A stretch of 64,000 nt of DNA from Owenia fusiformis (Eukaryota; Annelida; Polychaeta; Sabellida; Oweniidae), in contig CAIIXF020000005.1 in assembly GCA_903813345.2 (NCBI GenBank), forward strand, positions 35,221,375-35,285,374, given 5' to 3'. Each line of letters opens with the position of its first letter. Position 1 is the stretch's first letter. The notes beneath the pieces were generated by a model. The model had not been told where the DNA came from. It saw only the letters and a list, made by a program, of their open reading frames with translations, and did not search any database. Positions 38,601-43,887 of this stretch are shown piece after piece. Made by a program: the position numbers and the translations under genes.

Positions 38601-41600
38601 GCAAGGATCCATCTTGGAAATCACATTGCATCAAGTTTAAAACACTATCGAGAATTTGAGGAAATATATAATAGAATATTCTTCAAAAGAGCATTTCTTG
38701 AAAATATAAAATGTGATTTTGAAACAGTTGATACTTTATAGTAAATCCAAGGAGCAATGTTATAATGTAGACTTAACCACTGCATAAACATAAGTATAAG
38801 TACTTGTTCCTTAGAGCTTCCCCATTCATCAAGCTCAGGTCATCCTATACTCTCTCAAAGCCCTGGATAAGTACAAATTGCATGAATTTGATAAAATTGA
38901 AGTAGTTTTGCACTTACTTGATAAGGTAGCCCATAGTAGCTAGTTGTAGTACTCGTATAACCGTTAGATTTGGAACAGTCCTCTGGAACAATAGGACTCT
39001 CCATGGCATCGGGTCTGCAAATAAACCACATGATTCAGCCAAAAATAACATCCATGGTCATCTACTAATTTCTGTGAAATCATTAATGATACAATGTGTA
39101 GTATTGAATACAGTGTACATATATTTTTTCATTTTTGAATGTATGCAAATAGGCAGTTCAAGTAAGTAAAGCGAGAACTTTTTAGTAGCTTCAGTTACCA
39201 AATCTAATAAGTGTCCTGTTTTCCATCAGCTAAAATTTCTTCCTCAGAAGATTCATCTTAGATATTCATTCAAACTCCTGAATTCTAGTAGAAGTTAATT
39301 CTAGTAGAAGTTAACTCTATTCTTCAATACTGAGTAATGATGTGAAACCACAACTAATAAAAGTTTTACTCTTCCATTCTGACCATTTTTAATAGAAAAT
39401 ATATGATTAATTTTTTCACTGATTTCAAAAAATCTGATTCAACAGAAAGTAAAAAGGACTATTCAGTGTATTCACACTTAATATGATCAGCCCTAAATCA
39501 AGACTTTAAAATAGCAATTTTGCATTTCAAAACATCGATGGTACTGATACCCAAAGCTAAGGTTAGCTCATATGTGAAAACTGCATGTTTAAAAAACAGA
39601 GAAATAAAATTAAGGTGAATTGCAAGTAAAAAATGGGATATTGAAGCATACCCATTTTTCCCTTCTTTAAAAGTTGTTACTGATTTTGTCACATTTACTT
39701 TAACTAATGATTAAGAGTTAAAATGAATCATTTTGAATTCAACGGGTGATATTATTTTATTATGGAGATATTTTCTACACCTTAAATCTGCAAATATATA
39801 ACAAAGGTTAATTTGACAACTTTTGGGCGATTTGATAAATCAAAAATTGCCAATTTACACATTTGCCAAAGTTTTAAGATAACCTAACCTAAGAACTTGT
39901 TCTTTTCATATCATCTACTGTGCTTTCATTAACGCCGTCCCATAATGGAGAGGACCCGGTTTTTACTATAGGGACCCCAAACAATGAAAATGAGGGGTCA
40001 CTTGGACGCAGTGCAGGTCATATCAAAAAAATTAACTCAGGATGAATGTATTGATAAAGATCTTACCTTCAGTCTTTTATTTGTTCAAAATCCGCTAAAT
40101 AAACGAAGGATATTCTATTTCTAAAAGAAATAGAATTTTCTTTCGGAGTTTCTTTCCCGGAAGTTGATTTCCGATCAAAATAGTATGAGGTACGTGATTG
40201 GACAATCACTAGTAGTTGATTTCCGAGCGGTAATCGGTACGAGTCCTATGATTGGCCGAGATTATTAATCGCGCATGCGTCTTAATAATTTTAACTAATC
40301 AAAGTGCTGGATTTGCTGCGCATGCGCAAAAACTGAACCAAAAAATGGAACCTCGCGGAGATTGCTCCTAGTGAAACTTTCTGAGCGATCAAAATCAATA
40401 GCAAATTGCTTTGAAATACGCGAAGAAAAATTGTATTTAATGGTTGAAAATTAGTTATCTCTTTCTAATGAAGGTATCTGCATCATTAATGACCTACTAG
40501 ACGTGTGTAGTACACTGATCTGGGCCAAAAAAATAACAAAACTGATGCAAACTTTTCATCAATTTTTTTCGTTCAGTGCAAAAATGTGACTTTGAATTCC
40601 CGGGAACCTTTTTTCATGGGGACGCACTTTTTTGAGGGGGACGCGATTTTGTAAAATCAATCCGTCCCAGGGAAGCACTTTTGGACAAGCCTACTGAAAG
40701 CACTGATCTACAAATAATGATGTTGTACATAAGTGTAAATATATTTCTTTACTGTGATATGATGCAGTATAGAATCAACTCTGAATATAATGAACAGTAA
40801 GTGGTTACTCTAAACATGAGAGAGTCTGAGAGACCATCGTAACTTTCAGTAGTCTACATACATAGTTCCCTAATTGCATTATTATTTACCCGCATCTTCT
40901 TAGTTTACATTTTATAGCTCTGAACAAATAGAATTTGTTGTTCACGTATCAAGACCACAATCAGAATTTAATATATTGCCTATTAAAAAAGCAAGAAGTC
41001 CGATGAAAAGTCAATTGTTTCTTATCTCAAGAATAATGATGGTTTCCCTGGCGATGTCTTGTTCAATGAAACAATCGATCATTTGCGATCAGAATTCAAG
41101 TAATTTGTTAATGGATACTGTTGTCATGTATTGACACAATGGAGAGATGAAATTTTGGGGCCCTTAACCCCTATCTTAATCATATTAGTAAGATCTTAGA
41201 TTTGGTATGTGCTTAGAATGAATGTTGATTTAGTCAAATATCATATTTTCATAAGAAATAAAAATCAATGAAGTATGAAATAAAGATAATCTCTCAAATA
41301 GTCAAAATCAAACAGCTACAGTTGTGTGGCCTAAATGTAACGTCACAAGATGCATCAGTTGATCGTAAATCATCAATTGTAAGATTGTATTTCTATGATA
41401 TTTTCAAAATAATCATGTATGTGAAGTAGTAAATAAACTAAAAACTTACACAGTGCCCGCAGCCATCCCAGAGGTTAAATCATTAAACCCATTGACAGCT
41501 CGATTGACAGTTACTATCCCATGTATAGGTAGTGTACTCTCTTGTTTCAGCACCTTTACCCAGTTGGTAACATTGTCTTTTCTAGCTATGTCATTTTGCA

Positions 41601-41856
41601 CATAATCTCCTAAACCATTATCTCTAGGTGATAATCCACTGGTTGGTTCCTTATGTAAAGAATAAGTCTGTTGTCCTCCATCGGCCTTTAAAGAGGTCAA
41701 TTGAGGAATTGTTGTAGTCACATTTTGATCAGGTTGAACCTGATACAGTGCCTCCTGATTGGTAGAGTTCACCTGAACAAGTAAGCTCATGTTGCCCTCT
41801 GCCGTGATGCTAGCTGATGGTTGTGTATCAAGCATGGGAAAGCTTGGTCCCACCAT
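20281..41856 (-). CDS. KMT2E: KMT2E/SETD5-family PHD and SET domain chromatin protein, complete
   Basis: The single invertebrate counterpart of vertebrate KMT2E (MLL5) and SETD5, related to fly UpSET: a nuclear reader/scaffold that restrains histone acetylation at promoters. I join 23 coding exons (6519 nt with stop; 2172 aa), all GT-AG and phase-consistent. Domains: low-complexity N-terminus with a YYGLPYQDHNY motif (about 160-172); PHD finger 232-275 (Cys4-His-Cys3, [18 protein letters not shown]); Lys/Glu coiled segment (about 320-370); SET domain about 463-585 with [10 protein letters not shown]; conserved islands [50 protein letters not shown] and VSLLEYRQR; Pro-rich and Arg/Ser-rich tail ending GYRK. 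It is longer than human KMT2E (about 1860 aa) because of a 580-codon exon 18. KMT2E and SETD5 split within vertebrates, so either name could apply. Confidence 0.95.
20682..20994 (-). other. KMT2E-like intron 22
   Basis: 313 bp. It contains loosely repeated 'tacacat...cat' words around 20790-20920, too degenerate to call an array. Confidence 0.55.
20995..21201 (-). CDS. KMT2E: KMT2E-like coding exon 22
   Basis: It encodes [20 protein letters not shown], a Gly/Pro-rich stretch and [13 protein letters not shown]. The polyproline tract parallels the Pro-rich C-terminus of KMT2E. Acceptor TTTCAG|GC and donor AATA|GTAAGT. Confidence 0.87.
21202..21593 (-). other. KMT2E-like intron 21
   Basis: 392 bp, AT-rich. 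I see nothing. Confidence 0.7.
21594..21740 (-). CDS. KMT2E: KMT2E-like coding exon 21
   Basis: It encodes [15 protein letters not shown], a nine-proline run, and [18 protein letters not shown]. Acceptor TTGTAG|AG and donor GATG|GTGAGT. Confidence 0.87.
21741..22279 (-). other. KMT2E-like intron 20
   Basis: 539 bp, AT-rich. The words aatctggccac.tatgaagacca and aatctggtcattttataaaac, about 50 bp apart near 21770 and 21820, suggest a single old local duplication. Confidence 0.55.
22280..22510 (-). CDS. KMT2E: KMT2E-like coding exon 20
   Basis: It encodes [20 protein letters not shown], a run rich in Arg/Lys/Asp/Glu ([20 protein letters not shown]), and [20 protein letters not shown]. Acceptor TTACAG|GA and donor AAAG|GTAACG. 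Confidence 0.9.
22682..22958 (-). CDS. KMT2E: KMT2E-like coding exon 19
   Basis: It begins [15 protein letters not shown], a signature of KMT2E/SETD5 proteins, then runs through Ser-rich sequence ([20 protein letters not shown]) to HDKHRPIK. Acceptor TTGTAG|GTG and donor AAG|GTATGT. Confidence 0.93.
23066..23206. mobile_element. Pogo/Tigger-like MITE, copy C (degraded left end)
   Basis: The right end is the reverse complement of cagtaaaacttgtcttaaag, followed by TA. Inside are the family's gaacacct, atgtgaacgtctgccaatct and gaacacttt motifs. The left end (aaaacactggaacacctctc) is diverged. It lies in the 269-bp intron 18. Confidence 0.75.
23228..24967 (-). CDS. KMT2E: KMT2E-like coding exon 18 (long Ser-rich exon)
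   Basis: 580 codons in one open exon, phase 0 at both ends, from [18 protein letters not shown] to [11 protein letters not shown]. It is mostly Ser/Asp/Thr/Gly with little conservation, so probably disordered. It holds a heptapeptide array (see 24240-24440) and four 10-residue repeats around [30 protein letters not shown] and [10 protein letters not shown] (23380-23510). The KEKKR end joins to VSLLEYRQR of exon 19, as in KMT2E. Acceptor TTTCAG|AGG and donor AGG|GTAATT. Confidence 0.93.
24240..24440 (-). repeat. Coding minisatellite, 21-bp unit (SVPSTSG heptapeptide)
   Basis: Within exon 18, a 21-bp unit encoding SVPSTSG is repeated five times almost without change. It fades into older, degenerate copies ([27 protein letters not shown]). 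Frame is preserved throughout. Confidence 0.93.
24968..25590 (-). other. KMT2E-like intron 17
   Basis: 623 bp, with one copy of the dispersed short repeat at 25046-25170. Nothing else seen. Confidence 0.65.
25046..25170 (+). repeat. Dispersed short repeat, copy 5
   Basis: Motif order as in copy 3 but more diverged: tttacatgccaaatgtaacc, acctaccatttgtttcaaat, actgaccaccgaacaatgat, agactataacaatttgtcac and cacttctggt. Confidence 0.7.
25591..25865 (-). CDS. KMT2E: KMT2E-like coding exon 17
   Basis: It encodes [15 protein letters not shown] (the TPLKKRR island), a Pro/Ser stretch, and [20 protein letters not shown], matching a conserved KMT2E block. Acceptor TTACAG|AT and donor GAG|GTAAGA. Confidence 0.94.
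25866..26204 (-). other. KMT2E-like intron 16
   Basis: 339 bp, AT-rich; nothing seen. Confidence 0.7.
26205..26329 (-). CDS. KMT2E: KMT2E-like coding exon 16
   Basis: 125 bp encoding [20 protein letters not shown] and on to CGSPPA; KKRWLRQAM across the junction is conserved in KMT2E. The donor GCTG|GTATTG is the weakest in the gene, but it is the one that preserves frame. Acceptor TTGCAG|GT. Confidence 0.85.
26330..26796 (-). other. KMT2E-like intron 15
   Basis: 467 bp of AT-rich sequence; nothing recognised. Confidence 0.7.
26797..27032 (-). CDS. KMT2E: KMT2E-like coding exon 15
   Basis: It begins with [14 protein letters not shown], the family's conserved HLxNEWL motif that follows the KTKK end of exon 14. 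A serine-rich stretch ends in GSAKKR. Acceptor TTGCAG|CAT and donor GAG|GTAAAC. Confidence 0.93.
27033..27518 (-). other. KMT2E-like intron 14
   Basis: 486 bp, AT-rich, with a few ATT repeats near 27270; nothing else. Confidence 0.65.
27519..27845 (-). CDS. KMT2E: KMT2E-like coding exon 14
   Basis: 109 codons: [20 protein letters not shown], a basic patch ([18 protein letters not shown]) that may be a nuclear-localisation signal, a Ser/Thr/Pro stretch with STPVTPVT, and the conserved RFPKTKK. Acceptor TTACAG|AAG and donor AAA|GTAAGT. Confidence 0.93.
27995..28282 (-). CDS. KMT2E: KMT2E-like coding exon 13
   Basis: 96 codons. It begins with the conserved helix [20 protein letters not shown] and [14 protein letters not shown], then an Ala/Pro/Lys tract with the repeated words KVTPAK/KVAPAK/KGAPVK, and an [10 protein letters not shown] run. 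Acceptor TGATAG|ACT and donor GAG|GTAAAT. Confidence 0.94.
28447..28584 (-). CDS. KMT2E: KMT2E-like coding exon 12
   Basis: 46 codons, phase 0 at both ends, from [20 protein letters not shown] to QHGIEPHKM. Acidic linker with SPVKSEP. It could be skipped in frame. Acceptor TTATAG|AAG and donor ATG|GTAAGT. Confidence 0.88.
28585..29037 (-). other. KMT2E-like intron 11
   Basis: 453 bp. It holds only a small perfect hairpin, tgtgactttt / aaaagtcaca, at about 28786-28810. Confidence 0.6.
29038..29257 (-). CDS. KMT2E: KMT2E-like coding exon 11
   Basis: It encodes [20 protein letters not shown], a Pro/Thr linker and the family signature [16 protein letters not shown]. Acceptor TTATAG|AC and donor ACG|GTAAGT. 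Confidence 0.93.
29258..30333 (-). other. KMT2E-like intron 10
   Basis: 1.1 kb. Two copies of tatatcgaccagc lie at about 30083 and 30126, flanking a short inverted stretch, and a CpG/ETS-like patch (cacttccggttccctacttccgg) lies near 29862. No exon seen. Confidence 0.6.
30334..30629 (-). CDS. KMT2E: KMT2E-like coding exon 10 (end of SET domain)
   Basis: It encodes [34 protein letters not shown] and a cysteine cluster [14 protein letters not shown] corresponding to the post-SET-like segment. Then a Lys/Gln-rich helix ([17 protein letters not shown]). The usual SET YDY tyrosine motif is FDFNY. Acceptor TTTCAG|GTA and donor CAA|GTGAGT. Confidence 0.95.
30630..31077 (-). other. KMT2E-like intron 9
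   Basis: 448 bp of AT-rich sequence; nothing recognised. Confidence 0.7.
31078..31195 (-). CDS. KMT2E: KMT2E-like coding exon 9 (SET domain core)
   Basis: It encodes [20 protein letters not shown] and [19 protein letters not shown]. Active SET enzymes have RFxNHxCxPN here; this family has RFIRRSC, with the Asn-His pair replaced. Acceptor TTACAG|GA and donor GAG|GTGAGT. Confidence 0.95.
31196..31999 (-). other. KMT2E-like intron 8
   Basis: 804 bp. About a third is the 22-bp array next to the donor; the rest is AT-rich with no other signal. Confidence 0.7.
31729..31990. repeat. 22-bp tandem array, 12 copies, abutting the exon 8 donor
   Basis: The word ctcttagta starts at 31731 and recurs every 22 bases up to 31973. 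On the transcribed strand the unit reads gttactaagagaagtactat with two more bases. Copies differ at one or two positions (aacac/aatac, cttct/ctcct). The array begins about 10 bases inside the intron, directly after GTAAGTATAC. Confidence 0.95.
32000..32106 (-). CDS. KMT2E: KMT2E-like coding exon 8 (start of SET domain)
   Basis: 107 bp encoding [20 protein letters not shown] and [23 protein letters not shown] is the SET domain's first conserved strand. Acceptor TTGACAG|GG and donor CCA|GTAAGT. The intron after it begins almost at once with a 22-bp tandem array. Confidence 0.93.
32169..32713. repeat. Composite foldback/MITE-like repeat
   Basis: The arms ggaataaataatgataggc (32169-32187) and gcctatcattatttattcc (32284-32302) pair over 19 bases. 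A second inner pair (gttggacagaatgtt / aacattctgtccaac) follows. In addition ttattccgattcaaacat (from about 32297) is mirrored by atgtttgaatatgtaataa ending at 32713, suggesting an element of about 420 bp butted against the foldback. No coding potential. Confidence 0.65.
32892..33060. repeat. Foldback element, about 170 bp
   Basis: Nested inverted segments form one long imperfect hairpin: acaattgttgacc at the left against gaggtctacaattgt at the right, gactgtaaacc against ggtttacagtc, and a perfect 14-bp stem aaactactgttgac / gtcaacagtagttt around a 17-base loop. Non-coding. Confidence 0.8.
33580..33660 (-). CDS. KMT2E: KMT2E-like coding exon 7
   Basis: 27 codons encoding [20 protein letters not shown] and QFTDQRK, just ahead of the SET domain; phase 0 at both ends. 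It could be skipped without breaking frame. Acceptor TTTCAG|CCC and donor AAG|GTAAAA. Confidence 0.9.
33661..34155 (-). other. KMT2E-like intron 6
   Basis: 495 bp, AT-rich. Nothing recognised. Confidence 0.7.
34156..34350 (-). CDS. KMT2E: KMT2E-like coding exon 6
   Basis: 65 codons from [20 protein letters not shown] through [20 protein letters not shown] to KRVNGLH. This is the helical region before the SET domain. Both ends are phase 0; acceptor TTTTAG|AAA and donor CAT|GTAAGT. Confidence 0.92.
34639..34862 (-). CDS. KMT2E: KMT2E-like coding exon 5
   Basis: 224 bp: an acidic patch ([14 protein letters not shown]) followed by about 45 residues made almost only of Lys, Glu, Met and Arg ([20 protein letters not shown]), a predicted coiled coil or nuclear-localisation segment. 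Acceptor TTACAG|CT and donor CAG|GTACGC. Confidence 0.92.
35137..35273 (-). CDS. KMT2E: KMT2E-like coding exon 4 (end of PHD finger)
   Basis: It encodes [20 protein letters not shown] and SCERCQPR, completing the Cys4-His-Cys3 PHD finger. The aromatic W of VWQH corresponds to a methyl-lysine-contacting position in KMT2E. Then a basic helix, [15 protein letters not shown]. Acceptor TTGTAG|TG and donor TAG|GTAAGC. Confidence 0.95.
35274..35683 (-). other. KMT2E-like intron 3
   Basis: 410 bp of AT-rich sequence. I see no structure. Confidence 0.7.
35684..35928 (-). CDS. KMT2E: KMT2E-like coding exon 3 (start of PHD finger)
   Basis: 245 bp encoding [20 protein letters not shown], an acidic/Ser-Thr stretch and the first half of the PHD finger, [19 protein letters not shown], with four zinc-binding cysteines visible. 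Acceptor CTTCAG|GAC and donor GCAG|GTAAGA. Confidence 0.95.
35929..38917 (-). other. KMT2E-like intron 2 (3.0 kb)
   Basis: AT-rich with no coding exon seen. A short imperfect hairpin lies at about 37721-37793 (agtcttgcttcaagac versus the reverse complement of catgaagcaagact). Nothing else. Confidence 0.65.
38918..39014 (-). CDS. KMT2E: KMT2E-like coding exon 2
   Basis: 97 bp encoding [20 protein letters not shown] and [11 protein letters not shown]. The YxGLPY motif is conserved in vertebrate KMT2E upstream of the PHD finger. An internal GCCATGG offers an alternative start. Acceptor TTTGCAG|AC and donor CAA|GTAAGT. Confidence 0.92.
40068..40380 (-). promoter_or_regulatory. Candidate alternative promoter and first exon of the KMT2E-like gene
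   Basis: Visible motifs: two NRF1-type elements (gcgcatgcg at 40271 and the palindrome tgcgcatgcgca at 40317-40328), an ETS site (ccggaagt at 40158), and ATTGG boxes near 40197 and 40250. Downstream on the minus strand an exon end CTGAAG|GTAAGA lies at 40067. Splicing to exon 2 (acceptor at 39015-39016) would use the ATG in GATGCCATGG, an ideal Kozak context, giving a protein lacking the first ~138 residues. Confidence 0.5.
40530..40690 (+). repeat. Dispersed repeat, member 1 of an inverted pair
   Basis: The stretch containing atgtgactttgaattcccgg, gaacctt, cgcacttttttgaggggga matches the reverse complement of about 46930-47060 with scattered differences. Confidence 0.8.
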
Positions 41857-41887
41857 GCCCCCATTATATAATACATAGCACAAGCCT
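41450..41887 (-). CDS. KMT2E: KMT2E-like coding exon 1 (coding from 41856)
   Basis: It encodes [20 protein letters not shown] and on through a Gln/Thr-rich stretch to [14 protein letters not shown]. The exon has a good acceptor (TTTTTCAG at 41888), so a 5' non-coding exon must lie upstream. The ATG at 41856 is the first in frame after that acceptor. Donor CTGT|GTAAGT; two bases carry over. Confidence 0.8.
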
Positions 41888-43107
41888 GAAAAACAAATAC
41901 AAATGGATTAAATCAAAAGAGATTATAATACAGTTATAGCAAAAAATGAAACGTTCCTTTGCTATCTAGGATATTAGCTACATTTGGAGGAAGTCTAACT
42001 TGTCCTTCTTTATGTTTTGTGACCCAAATTCCCTACAAAATTTCCCTGCTCATCACCCTAATTTCCTGATTTTGAGAGAATATGGTTTGGAAAACAATAA
42101 AAGATCAGTGAAGCAAATTAGAAGTGGGTGTCAAATTACTACAGAAGTTGATTTTGAACTGTGAAGTGTGAAGTAAAGACATGACTTCAAAATCACCAAA
42201 AAGTGAAGTGGGGTATATCAAACTAAACCTATAGAGAAGAAATGGGTCAGAAAATAGTATTAGAATATAAAATATGCAAGATTCTTGGAACAGTTCTTTG
42301 TTCAGGTGTTTCAAAAACAAAAACATTCAGTCAATCAATTTTCTAAATTTTCTTGACCTACTTTCAGAATGTCACTTCAAGCCGTGTTCAAATAAGGTCG
42401 TTATTATTGTCATACGCCATACCATTGAACATAATTAAACTTGAAACATGTAAAAATCTACTTGATCATGGGAATAAATGATAACAAAGTAAACAAAGGA
42501 GTTTCTTACCTGTTTCTTTCTGTCTTTTTCGATCCAAAAAATATTTTGAAACGGAAAAACAAATTAAAATTTATGCACTTTTCTGATCTAAATCCTTATA
42601 ATTTTGACTCAATGTCAACATCAAATATAGCTTCAATTGTGATCCCTTTGTGCTTAATTGGTAAATTGATAATTTATAGCACCACTGGGAAGAAAACGCC
42701 TGTAATCCGTTTGTGAATCGAATTTTTAGAAATCTATGGCGGCCATTGAAATTTGTTATTCTACGGGGCCGAAAATTTGAAATCATGGAATTCATGACGT
42801 CATGTTCACGCAAAATAAAGAGTTTATTTTAATTTATACAATTCTTACTCAAACTTCGTATTATACAAATAAAAAGCTGTAATCATAAGTAACAAAATGC
42901 CAAGATATAGCAAGTAGGACAATATACGGTAAAAGTGAAAAAAAAAGTTTTTAACTTGTGTTGCATTGTGGGTAAAATATCAATCAGTCAATAATTTTTG
43001 CAATATTAGATCTACTGAAATGCTGAGGATTTTATCCATTTTACACTCTTCAGGGTGTTATTGACCTAACATTTACACACGGACGTACGTCTTAATATCC
43101 GTTGAAG
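41888..43107. promoter_or_regulatory. Head-to-head promoter interval between KMT2E-like and CADPS
   Basis: 1.2 kb between the KMT2E-like first coding exon (minus) and the CADPS start (plus). It contains a full cAMP-response-type palindrome tgacgtca at about 42787-42797 and a YY1-like atggcggccat near 42737. A strong minus-strand donor, ACAG|GTAAGA (GT at 42509-42508), would pair with the exon 1 acceptor at 41888-41889. A 5' non-coding exon of the KMT2E-like gene therefore probably lies at about 42510-42790. The CADPS start site should lie to its right. Confidence 0.5.
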
Positions 43108-43887
43108 ATGTTGGACCCATCATCTAGCGAGGAGGAGTCTGATACCGAAGTTGATGTGGATGAGAACTCTGACATTCTCAGCTTGCCAAGTGTTGATCAG
43201 AGAAGTCTGTCTGCTAGTGGGGACAATCTCAGTTTGACAGGCACACATTCACGCTCCAGTAGCGGGGTTCGACCAGCTAGTCCGAGTCCATCTCTTGTAA
43301 GTGAACGGGATAAAGAGGACCTTGAAAGGGTTGAACAAGAGGAAGAAAACCGCAAGAAACGTTTGCAATTGTATGTTTTTGTAATGCGATGTATTGCTTA
43401 TCCTTTCAATGCCAAACAACCAACAGATATGGCAAGACGCCAAACAAAAGTTACCAAGGAACAATTAAAGACAACGAAGGACCGATTCCATTCGTTTTTA
43501 AATGGAGAGACGAACATTGCCGCTGATGAGGCATTTACCAATGCAGTTCAGAGTTATTATGAAGTGTTTCTGAAAAGTGATCGTGTTTCCAATATGGTGC
43601 GAAGCGGAGGATGTTCAGTAAATGATTTCCGTGAAGTATTTAAGAACAATATAGAAAAACGTGTGAGAAGTTTACCTGAAATTGACGGACTCAGTAAAGA
43701 AACTGTACTAAGTTCCTGGATGGCAAAATTTGATCAAATATATCGGGGAGATGATGATCCTAGAAGATTGAGAATGTCAACAGCAGCATCAGAGCTGATT
43801 CTTAGTAAGGAGCAACTGTACGACATGTTCCAGAATATTCTAGTCGTTAAAAAATATGAGCATCAAATCCTGTTCAATGCCTGTCAG
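43108..43887 (+). CDS. CADPS: CADPS coding exon 1
   Basis: 260 codons, [20 protein letters not shown] to [10 protein letters not shown]. It starts at the ATG that aligns with the vertebrate start; a TTG two codons earlier is not needed. An acidic, Ser-rich N-terminus is followed by the conserved dynactin-interaction region. Donor CAG|GTAAGA; phase 0. Confidence 0.96.

Larger units (their letters stand above)
39015..41449 (-). other. KMT2E-like intron 1, with an internal promoter-like region
   Basis: 2.4 kb. It contains a CpG-rich promoter-like block (40150-40380) and a strong minus-strand donor (CTGAAG|GTAAGA, GT at 40066-40065). It also holds one member of a dispersed inverted repeat pair (40530-40690). 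Confidence 0.65.

Noticed and set aside
42441-42813. Open frames of 80-91 codons on both strands upstream of CADPS
   Set aside because: No similarity to known proteins. They fall in the promoter/5' UTR interval and lack splice or conservation support.
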